Of a stretch of 64,000 bases of DNA, positions 1 through 7,785 are shown piece by piece. The position numbers and the translations under genes are program-made. The notes beneath the pieces are model-generated. The model searched no databases and was not told the origin of the DNA. It saw nothing but the letters and a program-made list of their open reading frames with translations. How positions within the stretch are numbered: position 1 is the stretch's first letter; every line of letters starts with the position of its first letter. This stretch comes from Serratia rubidaea (GTDB lineage: Bacteria > Pseudomonadota > Gammaproteobacteria > Enterobacterales > Enterobacteriaceae), in contig LR590463.1 of NCBI GenBank assembly GCA_901472405.1, forward strand, positions 1,240,001-1,304,000, given 5' to 3'.

Positions 1-1
1 C

Positions 2-466
2 GCCCAGCTGTGGAGCGAGGTGGTGCGAACCGATCCGCAGATGGAGTATATGATCTTCCCACGTGCGCTGTCGGTGGCCGAGCGCGCCTGGCACCGCGCC
101 GACTGGGAGCTGGACTATCAGGCGGGCCGCGAGTACAAGGGTGGGGAAACCCGCTTTGTCGACGGCAAAAAGCTGGCGCAGGAGTGGCAGGTTTTTGCCA
201 ATATCCTGGGGCAGCGTGAACTGGCCAAGCTGGATGCGGGCGGTATCCGCTATCGCCTGCCGGTGCCGGGCGCACGCATTGACGGCGGCAGGCTGGAGGC
301 CAATATTGCACTGCCGGGCCTGACCATCGAGTATTCGACCGACGGCGGTCAGAGCTGGCAGCGCTATGATGACGCCGCCAGACCGGCGGTGCAGGGCGAG
401 GTGCAGGTGCGTTCGGCAAGCCCGGACGGCAAGCGCTTCAGCCGCGCGGAGCCGGTAACGGCCTAA
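2..466 (+). CDS. chb: Chitobiase (beta-N-acetylhexosaminidase, GH20), C-terminal part
   Basis: The reading frame is open from the window edge, so the gene starts upstream and only the last 154 residues are seen. They match my recollection of Serratia marcescens chitobiase: the end of the GH20 barrel (AQLWSE, then TDPQMEYMIFPRALSVAERA) followed by the small C-terminal immunoglobulin-like domain ending in VRSASPDGKRFSRAE. The enzyme hydrolyses chitobiose and short chitin oligomers to N-acetylglucosamine in the periplasm. In Serratia it usually follows the chitoporin genes chiP and chiQ, which would lie outside this window. No signal peptide or catalytic residues can be checked here. Confidence 0.9.
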   Translation, partial: AQLWSEVVRTDPQMEYMIFPRALSVAERAWHRADWELDYQAGREYKGGETRFVDGKKLAQEWQVFANILGQRELAKLDAGGIRYRLPVPGARIDGGRLEANIALPGLTIEYSTDGGQSWQRYDDAARPAVQGEVQVRSASPDGKRFSRAEPVTA

Positions 467-532
467 GCCAAACGTCTGCGGCGCCCATCGCTATAACGGC
501 GGGCGCCGCAGCGGCTCCTCGATCGACAGGCA

Positions 533-556
533 TAAAAAAACCGCCGTGCGGCGGTT
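533..556 (-). terminator. Rho-independent terminator of fur
   Basis: On the minus strand the stem AACCGCC/GGCGGTT (loop GCA region) is followed by a run of seven T. It lies 26 bases beyond the fur stop codon. The converging chitobiase gene ends 66 bases away on the other side, so it may serve both genes. Confidence 0.8.
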
Positions 557-581
557 CCTGATTTACGCTGGCAGGCCAGCT

Positions 582-1028
582 TTATTTCTTGTTATGCAGC
601 GTATCGTTTTCACGGCAGTCACCGCTGGTGCAGTGGCCATACAGGTACAGGCTGTGGTTGGTGAGCTTGATGCCGTGCTGTTTGGCGATATCACGCTGAC
701 GCGCTTCGATGGACTCATCGCTGAACTCGATCACTTTGCCGCAGTCCAGGCAGATCAGGTGATCGTGGTGATGCTGTTGGGTCAGCTCAAATACGGACTT
801 GCCGCCTTCGAAGTTGTGACGGGTAACGATACCGGCGTCGTCAAACTGGTTCAGTACGCGGTAAACCGTCGCCAGACCAATCTCTTCGCCCATGTCGATC
901 AGTTTCTTATACAAATCTTCCGCACTGACATGATGGCAAGCCGGATCTTGCAGCACTTCCAGGATTTTGAGTCGCGGAAGCGTGACTTTTAAGCCGGCCT
1001 TCTTCAATGCGGTGTTGTTGTCAGTCAT
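582..1028 (-). CDS. fur: Ferric uptake regulator
   Basis: This 148-residue protein matches E. coli Fur at the usual length. It is the iron-responsive repressor that binds Fe2+ and closes promoters carrying a Fur box. Residues 1-80 form the winged-helix DNA-binding domain (LKVTLPRLKILEVLQ, then LATVYRVLNQFDDAGIV). The dimerisation domain contains the histidine-rich HHHDHLICLDCG segment, which supplies the zinc and regulatory metal ligands, and a second CTSGDC pair near the C-terminus. fldA lies upstream on the same strand, the conserved fldA-fur order of enterobacteria. A Fur box before gpmA at 58080-58098 in this same window is a likely target. Confidence 0.97.
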   Translation of the reverse strand: MTDNNTALKKAGLKVTLPRLKILEVLQDPACHHVSAEDLYKKLIDMGEEIGLATVYRVLNQFDDAGIVTRHNFEGGKSVFELTQQHHHDHLICLDCGKVIEFSDESIEARQRDIAKQHGIKLTNHSLYLYGHCTSGDCRENDTLHNKK

Positions 1029-1342
1029 GCGGATTCAGTCCTGTTACTATGCTAATCAGTTGAGGCATTGTTGCCTGTGGCATCGGTCGGCACAAAGCGT
1101 TAATAGCGACTCATTATAGAACCGGTTGACCTAAATGGAAACCGCCGGTTGTTAACAAAAGTCTATTGCGCCGTTACATGTTGCGCGTGCAACATCTTGA
1201 TGAATGGGATAAACCGGGGCCAGAGTCTACCGTGACGGGGAGGGAAGTTACTAATATGTAGCTTCTATTGCTTCAATCCGTGATGCCGATAACGGCCCCG
1301 CCGGTCAGCGGGAGCCGTCTCGCAGCATTGCGGAGCATAATA
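1029..1342. other. fldA-fur intergenic region
   Basis: This 314-base stretch has no convincing gene besides the fur promoter noted separately. E. coli has a small translated leader (uof) upstream of fur, but I could not identify a clear counterpart. A GC-rich stem near 1296-1320 just after the fldA stop lacks a T run on the minus strand, so some read-through from fldA into fur is possible. Confidence 0.5.
1113..1141 (-). promoter_or_regulatory. Probable fur promoter
   Basis: On the minus strand a perfect -10 hexamer TATAAT occupies 1113-1118, preceded at 17 bases by TTTCCA (4 of 6 against TTGACA). It sits about 85 bases upstream of the fur start codon. This is inferred from consensus match only. 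Confidence 0.45.
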
Positions 1343-1882
1343 TCAGCCGATGATATCGGCCAGGCTCAGCTCTGCGACGATCTGTTTGACCCAGGCTTCT
1401 ACGCGTTCGTTGGTCAGTTCCGGCTGGCGGTCTTCATCAATGGCCAAACCGATAAAGTTGTCGTCGTCCGCCAGACCCTTGGAGGCTTCGAAATGGTAGC
1501 CTTTGGTTGGCCAGTGGCCGACGATAGCGGCGCCGCGCGGTTCGATAATATCGCGGATGGTGCCCATCGCGTCGCAGAAGTACTCGGCATAGTCTTCCTG
1601 ATCGCCGCAGCCGAACAGCGCAACCAGCTTACCGTTGAAGTCTATTTCTTCCAGCGTCGGGAAAAAGTCGTCCCAGTCACATTGTGCTTCACCGTAGTAC
1701 CAGGTCGGGATGCCCAGCAGCAAAATGTCGAATGCGTCCAGATCTTCTTTGCTGCTTTTGGCGATGTCGTGAATCTCAGCAACATCATCGCCGAAGTCTT
1801 TGCGAAGGAGCTTTTGAATCATCTTGGCAATGTTTTCGGTATTGCCCGTGTCGCTGCCAAAGAAAATGCCTACGTTAGCCAT
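1343..1882 (-). CDS. fldA: Flavodoxin 1
   Basis: FldA is a long-chain flavodoxin of 179 residues that carries electrons to flavoprotein and radical SAM enzymes such as biotin synthase, MetH reactivation and pyruvate formate-lyase activation. The FMN phosphate loop GSDTGNTE is at residues 9-16. The two isoalloxazine-flanking loops are PTWYYGEAQ around 55-63 and GCGDQEDYAEYFCDA around 91-105. The insertion in the last strand typical of long-chain flavodoxins is present (GYHFEASKGL). It is three residues longer than the E. coli protein and ends in LADIIG. It lies upstream of fur and in the same direction. Confidence 0.97.
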   Translation of the reverse strand: MANVGIFFGSDTGNTENIAKMIQKLLRKDFGDDVAEIHDIAKSSKEDLDAFDILLLGIPTWYYGEAQCDWDDFFPTLEEIDFNGKLVALFGCGDQEDYAEYFCDAMGTIRDIIEPRGAAIVGHWPTKGYHFEASKGLADDDNFIGLAIDEDRQPELTNERVEAWVKQIVAELSLADIIG

Positions 1883-2104
1883 ATTGCGTATAACCTTTTA
1901 ATTCAATAAATTACAATACGTTTCGCCTGCTGATCGCATCGGTATCGTTGTAAAGTAGCGTCTTGGTAAAGACCTGGGTCCCACCGGTAAACGCCTATCA
2001 TGCCAGAAATTTGCTCCGGGGTTTTATCGCGTTCATGCGATGCCGGAAAGTAAGGCGGCGTTAAGCGGGCATCGCCTTACGCCGTGTGCGGCTGCCGCAC
2101 GTTA

Positions 2105-2392
2105 TTATTGCGACGGCTGTTCGTCCGCCAGCTGCGCCAGCAGCATTTGCTCGATCAGTTCGCTGCGGCTGATGTTGCGCTGTTCGGCCAGCCTGTTCAG
2201 CGCTTCCACCGCTTCCGCGTTGATTTTCAGTTCCACACGCCGTAACCCGCGGACTTTATCGCGCCGTAACTGATTACGCTTATTGATTCTAAGCTGTTCA
2301 TCACGGGATAACGGGTTGGTTTTCGGGCGCCCCGGACGGCGTTCATCTGCGAACAGATCCAGCGTCGTGCGATCCGTTTGTTCTTTTGCCAT
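2105..2392 (-). CDS. ybfE: YbfE family ribbon-helix-helix type protein
   Basis: A 95-residue basic protein nearly identical to E. coli YbfE over its first 75 residues (MAKEQTDRTTLDLFA, GRPKTNPLSRDEQLRI). The C-terminal half (VELKINAEAVEALNRLAEQ, then SRSELIEQML) has the beta-helix-helix pattern of ribbon-helix-helix DNA-binding proteins. In E. coli this gene is LexA-regulated, but I found no CTGT-N8-ACAG box in the 170 bases upstream here. The extreme C-terminus (LADEQPSQ) differs from E. coli. No enzymatic role is known. Confidence 0.9.
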   Translation of the reverse strand: MAKEQTDRTTLDLFADERRPGRPKTNPLSRDEQLRINKRNQLRRDKVRGLRRVELKINAEAVEALNRLAEQRNISRSELIEQMLLAQLADEQPSQ

Positions 2393-2597
2393 AGGTAGCG
2401 GTACTGCAAGGGAATTAGCATCAAAAAGCGATGGTCTGCTTTCCGGACGCTGTGGTTAATACCGTTCAGGTCGTTACAACCTAAGCCAACTTTGCCCCCA
2501 ATCTGGCGCCGGACAGCACGCTGGGGATGGCGGCAAAAATTATAGCGCGCCATCTTACCCCAGCAGGCGTCGCAACGACAATGCCTAACTGAGGCGC

Positions 2598-2632
2598 AAA
2601 CGCGCTAAGCCGTTATCTTTAGCGCGTTTTTT
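2598..2632. terminator. Stem-loop with T run on the plus strand
   Basis: The inverted repeat AAACGCGCTAA/TTTAGCGCGTTT with a short loop is followed on the plus strand by TTTTTT. It sits between the end of ybfF and ybfE, both on the minus strand, where only three T follow the stem. It may act in both directions, weakly for ybfF. Confidence 0.5.
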
Positions 2633-2644
2633 CGCCACCTGCGT

Positions 2645-3415
2645 TCAGGGCTGGCCCAAAAAGCGGTGAATGGCGCGCAGCACCGCCTGCGGTTTTTCCG
2701 CATGCACCCAGTGTCCGGTGCCGGCCACCTCGTAGGCGCGCGCCTGCGGAAACTGGCGCGCGATGGCGTCGCGATAGCTGTTTTGCACGTACTCTGACAG
2801 CCCGCCGCGGATAAACAGCGTTGGGTGGGGCCAGGCGGGCACTTCGCGCCAGCCGATAATCGCCGCGTAGTTGGCGATCAGCACCGGCAGGTTGAAGCGC
2901 CACTCTCCCTGGTGAAAGGATTTCAGCAGGAACTGAATGACCCCTTCTTCATCCAGATAGTCGCGCATCAGCTGCGCCGCCTGCTGGCGCTGGGTAAGGC
3001 CGGCGTCGCTGACCGCCGTCAGGGCGGCGAAGATGTCGTCATGGTGGCGGCTCGGGTAGGCCACCGGGGCGATATCGATCACCACCAGCCGTGCAATGCG
3101 GTCGGGCGCCAGCGCGGTCAGCGCCATGGCGGCCTTGCCGCCCATCGAATGGCCGATCACGATGGCGCGGGCGATCTGGAGGTCGTCCAGCAGCGTCAGC
3201 AGGTCTTGCGCCATCGCGGCATAGCTCATCTCATCGGAACGCGGCGACAGGCCGTGGTTACGCAGATCGACTTTAATCACGCTGTGCTGCTGATTCAGAT
3301 CGCGCGCCAGCACCCCGAGGTTGTCGAGATTGCCGAACAGGCCGTGGATCAGCAGGATAGGCAGGGTATCGGTGTTCTCCGCCTGTGCGGCCAGCAATTG
3401 ATAATGTAATTTCAT
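2645..3415 (-). CDS. ybfF: Alpha/beta-hydrolase esterase YbfF
   Basis: A 256-residue soluble alpha/beta-hydrolase, matching E. coli YbfF (254 residues), a small acyl-ester and acyl-CoA thioesterase. The oxyanion-hole region is ILLIHGLFGNLDNLG, the nucleophile elbow is GHSMGGKAAM, and the catalytic histidine lies in GTGHWVHAEKP near the C-terminus. The acid is probably in DIAPVAYP or downstream. I chose the ATG at 3415 (MKLHYQL) by alignment with E. coli. A second in-frame ATG at 3427 (MNFAMKL) is equally placed relative to a weak ribosome site, so the true start is uncertain by four residues. Confidence 0.92.
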   Translation of the reverse strand: MKLHYQLLAAQAENTDTLPILLIHGLFGNLDNLGVLARDLNQQHSVIKVDLRNHGLSPRSDEMSYAAMAQDLLTLLDDLQIARAIVIGHSMGGKAAMALTALAPDRIARLVVIDIAPVAYPSRHHDDIFAALTAVSDAGLTQRQQAAQLMRDYLDEEGVIQFLLKSFHQGEWRFNLPVLIANYAAIIGWREVPAWPHPTLFIRGGLSEYVQNSYRDAIARQFPQARAYEVAGTGHWVHAEKPQAVLRAIHRFLGQP

Positions 3416-3624
3416 CGCGAAGTTCATGATCTTGAGAGGTTCTGATAGGGTATCATACTCATTATCTGCAAAGGTGATGGATTGGCAGTGCTGACGCACC
3501 CCGTGATCCACCGTCGTTCCCGCCCGCCCGTGCCGGCAGGATAAAAAATGACGGGGATATAGGTAATAGTCTGCTTTTGCCCGCGAACGGCACTTTGTTG
3601 TGTCTGCCCCCGCGCTTTTAACTT

Positions 3625-3630
3625 TATAAT
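3625..3630 (+). promoter_or_regulatory. Possible -10 element for seqA
   Basis: A perfect TATAAT lies 64 bases upstream of the seqA start codon. No good -35 element is seen at 16-18 bases, so this rests on one hexamer only. The 3428-3693 region between ybfF and seqA, which are divergent, otherwise holds no recognisable gene. Confidence 0.35.
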
Positions 3631-3693
3631 CCCTCGGCCTGAAACCAGAACCTGGCTTCGGGCTTTAAGTAGAAAACACAGTACTGGATAAAG

Positions 3694-4227
3694 ATGAAAA
3701 CTATTGAAGTCGACGAAGAACTTTACCGTTATATTGCCAGCCACACGCAACATATCGGGGAAAGTGCGTCCGATATTTTACGGCGTATGTTGAAGTTTTC
3801 CGCAGGGCAACCTGTGCGTAGCGCAAGCGTTGTGGCCCAGAATCAGGAGCCGGAAAAAGCGGCGCCGTCACGCCCGCGCGATCGCGTCCGCGCCATGCGC
3901 GAACTGCTGCTGTCGGATGAATACGCCGAGCAGAACAAAGCCGTAAATCGCTTTATGCTGGTACTTTCTACGCTGTATACCCTGGATGCTGCCGGCTTCG
4001 CCATGGCGACCGAGGCATTGCATGGCCGTACCCGCACCTATTTTGCCGGCGATCAGCAAACGCTGCTGGCAAATGGAACGCACACCAAACCGAAACACGT
4101 TCCGGGCACGCCTTACTGGGTGATCACCAATACCAATACCGGCCGTAAACGCAGCATGGTGGAACACATTATGCTGGGCATGCAGTTCCCGACGGAGCTG
4201 ACTGAAAAGGTTTGCGGGACTATTTGA
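3694..4227 (+). CDS. seqA: Replication initiation negative regulator SeqA
   Basis: SeqA binds hemimethylated GATC clusters behind the replication fork and sequesters oriC. The 177-residue protein has the N-terminal oligomerisation segment [19 protein letters not shown] and a variable linker around residues 40-65. The C-terminal GATC-binding domain includes [20 protein letters not shown] and [15 protein letters not shown], the latter carrying the asparagines that read hemimethylated DNA. The next gene pgm begins 76 bases downstream in the same direction, the conserved seqA-pgm pair. Confidence 0.97.
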   Translation: MKTIEVDEELYRYIASHTQHIGESASDILRRMLKFSAGQPVRSASVVAQNQEPEKAAPSRPRDRVRAMRELLLSDEYAEQNKAVNRFMLVLSTLYTLDAAGFAMATEALHGRTRTYFAGDQQTLLANGTHTKPKHVPGTPYWVITNTNTGRKRSMVEHIMLGMQFPTELTEKVCGTI

Positions 4228-4303
4228 TTTAGCGAACTGCTCGTCTCGTCGGCCGTTGCCGCATTGCGTCCGGCCGTTTGAGAAGGGAAAGGGAGAGATG
4301 TTG

Positions 4304-5947
4304 ATGGCGAACCATCCACGTGCCGGGCAACCGGCTCAGCAAAGCGATCTGATCAACGTGGCGCAGCTGACGTCGCAGTACTATGTGCTGCAGCCGGAAG
4401 CCGGCAATGCCGCCCATGCGGTGAAATTCGGCACGTCCGGCCACCGCGGCAGCGCCGAGCGTCACAGTTTTAATGAAGCGCACATTCTGGCCATTGCCCA
4501 GGCGATTGCCGAAGTGCGTCGCCAGCAGGGCGTGACCGGCCCGTGCTACGTGGGTAAGGATACGCACGCGCTGTCTGAACCGGCATTTATCTCGGTGCTG
4601 GAAGTTCTGACCGCCAACGGCGTGGATGTGATCGTGCAGGAAAACAACGGCTATACGCCAACGCCGGCGATTTCCAACGCCATCCTGAGCTACAACAGCA
4701 AAGGCGGCGCACAGGCGGACGGCATCGTCATCACGCCTTCCCACAACCCGCCGGAAGATGGCGGCATCAAATACAACCCGCCTAACGGCGGCCCGGCCGA
4801 CACCAACCTAACCTCGGTGATTGAAAAACGCGCCAACGAACTGCTGAGCGCCAAGCTGCAGGGCGTGCAGCGTCAGTCGCTGGACAAGGCCTGGAACAGC
4901 GGCCATTTGCATGCGCAGGATCTGGTGCAGCCGTATGTTGAAGGGCTGGTGGACGTGGTGGATATGCCGGCTATTCAGAATGCCGGCCTGAAGCTGGGCG
5001 TCGATCCGCTCGGCGGCTCCGGCATCGCCTACTGGCAGCGTATTGCCGAACATTACAAACTGGATCTGACGCTGGTGAACGACGCCGTCGATCAGACCTT
5101 CCGCTTTATGCGTCTGGACCACGACGGCGTGATTCGTATGGACTGCTCCTCCGAATCGGCGATGGCGGGTCTGCTGGCGCTGCGCGACAAGTTCGACCTG
5201 GCGTTCGCCAACGATCCGGACTACGACCGTCACGGCATCGTGACGCCGGCCGGCCTGATGAACCCGAACCATTATCTGGCGGTGGCGATCAACTACCTGT
5301 TCCAGCATCGCCCGCAGTGGGGCGCTGACGTCGCCGTCGGTAAAACGCTGGTATCCAGCGCGATGATTGACCGCGTGGTGGCCGATCTGGGCCGCAAACT
5401 GGTGGAAGTGCCGGTCGGTTTCAAATGGTTCGTTGACGGCCTGTACGACGGCAGCTTCGGCTTCGGCGGTGAAGAGAGCGCCGGCGCCTCCTTCCTGCGC
5501 TTCGACGGCAAGCCGTGGTCCACCGACAAAGACGGCATCATCATGTGCCTGCTGGCGGCGGAGATCACCGCGGTGAGCGGCGAGAACCCGCAGCGTCACT
5601 ACGATCTGCTGGCGGCTCGTTTCGGCGCGCCAAGCTACAACCGTCTGCAGGCGCCGGCCAGCCACGCGCAGAAAGCGGCGCTGTCCAAGCTGTCGCCGGA
5701 AATGGTGCAGGCCGACACGCTGGGCGGCGATGCCATCACCGCCCGCCTGACGGCGGCGCCGGGCAACGGCGCATCGATCGGCGGCCTGAAGGTAATGACT
5801 GACAACGGCTGGTTTGCCGCGCGTCCGTCCGGTACGGAAGAGGCTTACAAAATCTACTGCGAGAGCTTCCTCGGCGCGGAACACCGCCAGAAAATCGAGC
5901 AGGAAGCGGTGGAAATCGTCAGCGAAGTGCTGGCCTCCGCAAAATAA
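4304..5947 (+). CDS. pgm: Phosphoglucomutase
   Basis: Interconverts glucose 1-phosphate and glucose 6-phosphate, linking glycolysis to UDP-glucose and glycogen synthesis. The 547-residue protein fits the E. coli length of 546. The phosphoserine loop is [11 protein letters not shown] near residue 146, the metal loop is DPDYDRHG near 304, the sugar-specificity loop GFGGEESAG near 389, and the phosphate-binding RPSGTE close to the C-terminus. I chose ATG at 4304 (MANHPRAGQ) rather than 4298, because the GGGAGAG ribosome site is correctly spaced only from the former and the alignment supports it. Confidence 0.97.
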   Translation: MANHPRAGQPAQQSDLINVAQLTSQYYVLQPEAGNAAHAVKFGTSGHRGSAERHSFNEAHILAIAQAIAEVRRQQGVTGPCYVGKDTHALSEPAFISVLEVLTANGVDVIVQENNGYTPTPAISNAILSYNSKGGAQADGIVITPSHNPPEDGGIKYNPPNGGPADTNLTSVIEKRANELLSAKLQGVQRQSLDKAWNSGHLHAQDLVQPYVEGLVDVVDMPAIQNAGLKLGVDPLGGSGIAYWQRIAEHYKLDLTLVNDAVDQTFRFMRLDHDGVIRMDCSSESAMAGLLALRDKFDLAFANDPDYDRHGIVTPAGLMNPNHYLAVAINYLFQHRPQWGADVAVGKTLVSSAMIDRVVADLGRKLVEVPVGFKWFVDGLYDGSFGFGGEESAGASFLRFDGKPWSTDKDGIIMCLLAAEITAVSGENPQRHYDLLAARFGAPSYNRLQAPASHAQKAALSKLSPEMVQADTLGGDAITARLTAAPGNGASIGGLKVMTDNGWFAARPSGTEEAYKIYCESFLGAEHRQKIEQEAVEIVSEVLASAK

Positions 5948-5968
5948 TCTCTCCTCAATAATCGTAAA

Positions 5969-5996
5969 GAGCGCTGTTTTTACAGCGCTTTTTTTA
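5969..5996 (+). terminator. Rho-independent terminator of pgm
   Basis: Stem AGCGCTGT/ACAGCGCT with a four-T loop, followed by seven T, 22 bases after the pgm stop codon. Confidence 0.9.
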
Positions 5997-6006
5997 TGCC
6001 TGTCAT

Positions 6007-6020
6007 TTAGATATATCTAA
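6007..6020. promoter_or_regulatory. PadR-type operator, distal palindrome
   Basis: A perfect 14-base palindrome TTAGATATATCTAA upstream of the PadR-family gene. The same TTAGATATATC core recurs at 6043 and twice in the proximal operator, so this is part of an operator array (see findings). Confidence 0.7.
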
Positions 6021-6042
6021 TATCAATATTTCGCTTGCTGAT

Positions 6043-6094
6043 TTAGATATATCGATCTAGATTAGATATATCGAATCTGATTCGATATATCTAA
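6043..6094. promoter_or_regulatory. PadR-type operator, proximal sites
   Basis: 6043-6053 carries a third TTAGATATATC copy. 6062-6094 is a perfect inverted repeat with 15-base arms (TTAGATATATCGAAT and its complement) around the spacer CTG. It ends 19 bases before the regulator start codon and so would cover the promoter or ribosome entry region. Autoregulation by the adjacent protein is an inference from position and symmetry. Confidence 0.75.
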
Positions 6095-6113
6095 AACCAC
6101 CTGAGAGGTAAGT

Positions 6114-6767
6114 ATGATGTTCCATCGATTTCGTTCAGATCGCTTCGGCGATCGTCACGGCGAAGCGCGCGAACGCCGCTGCCATCACCACCGCGCCGGG
6201 CGCCACGCGATGGGCGGCCACGGTCACGGCGAAGGTCACGGCGAAGGGCACGGCCGCGGGCGCGGCAGTAAACTGCACCGCCTGTTTGAACACGGCGATC
6301 TGCGTATGGTGCTGCTGGCGCTGGTAGAGCGCAAACCGAGCCACGGCTATGAGTTAATCAAGGCGATTGAAGAGGCCTCCTCCGGCCTGTACGTGCCCAG
6401 CCCCGGCGTGATCTATCCGACGCTGACGCTGCTGGAAGAGCAGGATTTTCTGGAGGCGGAAACCTCGGGCAAGGGGCGCAAGAGCTACCAGATTACCGAG
6501 GCCGGTAAAGCGGAGCTGGCGCAGCATCAGACCGCGGTGGACGTGATCTTCGCCCGCCTGGCCGATGCCGGCCGCCGCCGCGAGGGCAACCTGGCCGAAG
6601 GCATTGCCGATACCATGCAGCGGCTGAAACGCGTACTGCGCGGCAATATGATGCGCGCCGATCTGACTCAGCAGCAGGTTGAACGTATTAACCAGGCGCT
6701 GCTGGACGCAGTCGGCCGTATCGAGGCCGAAGTGGCCGCAGATGACAACGCAGAGGAGAAGGCCTGA
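6114..6767 (+). CDS. PadR-family regulator with His-rich N-terminus (YqjI-like)
   Basis: A 217-residue protein. Residues 1-52 are rich in His, Gly, Arg and Glu (RRCHHHRAGRH, then HGHGEGHGEGHGRGRG), a likely metal-binding extension. Residues 53-135 form a PadR winged helix: LFEHGDLRMVLLALVERKPS, HGYELIKAIEE, then SPGVIYPTLTLLEEQDFL. A helical dimerisation region follows. The arrangement is that of E. coli YqjI, the nickel-responsive repressor of the ferric reductase gene yqjH, but no yqjH-like gene is adjacent here. The next gene overlaps by one base (TGATG). The upstream palindromes suggest autorepression. Metal identity is unknown. Confidence 0.85.
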   Translation: MMFHRFRSDRFGDRHGEARERRCHHHRAGRHAMGGHGHGEGHGEGHGRGRGSKLHRLFEHGDLRMVLLALVERKPSHGYELIKAIEEASSGLYVPSPGVIYPTLTLLEEQDFLEAETSGKGRKSYQITEAGKAELAQHQTAVDVIFARLADAGRRREGNLAEGIADTMQRLKRVLRGNMMRADLTQQQVERINQALLDAVGRIEAEVAADDNAEEKA

Positions 6768-7072
6768 TGCCGGGACACCGTTTTCGTATTACCGTCGAGG
6801 CGCTGAGCGACCGCAAAGGCGCGCCGGTAGAAAAGACGCCGCTGGTGTTTGAAGTAGAAAATCATGACGACATTCTGGATATTGTCGAACGCATTCAGGG
6901 GCGGGAAGATTTGGCCTTTGGTCAGGAAAAAAGCGCCGCGTTTGCCGTCGGGCTAAAGCTGTTTTCCGAAGTGATGATCGAAAACCGCAAACATCCGGTG
7001 TTTGCGCCGCTGCGCGACGCGTTCAAAGCGTTTATGGTCGGCCTGAAGAAGGGGCCGCAGGCCGGCGAGTAG
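6767..7072 (+). CDS. DUF3861 family protein
   Basis: A 101-residue soluble protein beginning MPGHRFRITVEAL. I recognise the DUF3861 family, whose members are about this length and have no assigned function. It has no signal peptide or membrane segment. Its start codon overlaps the stop of the PadR-type regulator by one base, so the two are almost certainly cotranscribed and translationally coupled and should share the same control. It ends 11 bases before the end of the converging kdpE, with no room for a separate terminator. Confidence 0.75.
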   Translation: MPGHRFRITVEALSDRKGAPVEKTPLVFEVENHDDILDIVERIQGREDLAFGQEKSAAFAVGLKLFSEVMIENRKHPVFAPLRDAFKAFMVGLKKGPQAGE

Positions 7073-7083
7073 CCTGCGCCGCT

Positions 7084-7767
7084 TCAGGGCATAAAGCGGT
7101 AGCCGACGCCGGTTTCGGTCAGCAGATGTTTAGGCCGTGCCGGATCGGCTTCCAGCTTCTGCCGCAGATGCCCCATATAAATACGCAAGTAATGGCTGTG
7201 TTCGACGTAGTTCGGCCCCCAGACGTGGCTGAGCAGCTGGCGCTGGGTCAGCACCTTGCCGGCGTTGGCCAGCAGTTCCGCCAGCAGGCGGAACTCAATC
7301 GGCGTCAGGTGCAGCTCTTCGCCGCCGCGCGTGACCTGGCGGTTAAGCAGATCGACGCTGACGTCGGCAAAGCTGACCTGCGGGCTCTCCTGCTGACTGG
7401 CGGCATGGCGGCGCAGCGCCACGCGCACCCGCGCCAGCAGTTCGCCGATGCCGAAGGGCTTGCTGAGGTAGTCGTCGGCGCCGGCGTCCAGCGCGGCGAT
7501 CTTGTCCTCTTCCGCCAGGCGGGCGGACAGCACGATGATCGGGATGCTGCTCCACTGGCGCAGATCGCGGATAAAACTCAGCCCGTCGCCGTCGGGCAGC
7601 CCCAGATCGAGAATAATCAGATCCGGCTTGCGCGTACCGGCTTCAATCAGACCCCGCTGCAGCGTATCGCTTTCAAACACCCGCAGTCCTTCCGTTTCCA
7701 GCGCGCTGCGGACAAAGCGCCGGATCTCTTTCTCATCTTCCACGATCAGAACGTTAATCGGGGTCAT
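7084..7767 (-). CDS. kdpE: K+-responsive response regulator KdpE
   Basis: An OmpR-family response regulator of 227 residues. The receiver domain has the acidic pair VEDEKE, phosphorylated Asp in LIILDLGLPDGDG near residue 54, and the switch lysine in DDYLSKPFG. The winged-helix effector domain ends LLTETGVGYRFMP. It activates kdpFABC under K+ limitation or osmotic upshift when phosphorylated by KdpD. I chose ATG at 7767 (MTPINV) because it has an AAGG ribosome site, rather than the TTG two codons upstream. It follows kdpD after 18 bases. Confidence 0.96.
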   Translation of the reverse strand: MTPINVLIVEDEKEIRRFVRSALETEGLRVFESDTLQRGLIEAGTRKPDLIILDLGLPDGDGLSFIRDLRQWSSIPIIVLSARLAEEDKIAALDAGADDYLSKPFGIGELLARVRVALRRHAASQQESPQVSFADVSVDLLNRQVTRGGEELHLTPIEFRLLAELLANAGKVLTQRQLLSHVWGPNYVEHSHYLRIYMGHLRQKLEADPARPKHLLTETGVGYRFMP

Positions 7768-7785
7768 GCTCAACCTTGTCCTCGC

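Noticed and set aside
1268-1909. Long open frame on the plus strand antisense to fldA
   Set aside because: It mirrors codon bias of the opposite strand gene and has no recognisable protein family. Similar antisense frames occur over sdhA, sucA, pgm and galT.
2393-2560. LexA box before ybfE
   Set aside because: E. coli ybfE is in the SOS regulon, but no CTGT-N8-ACAG with proper spacing is present in this stretch.
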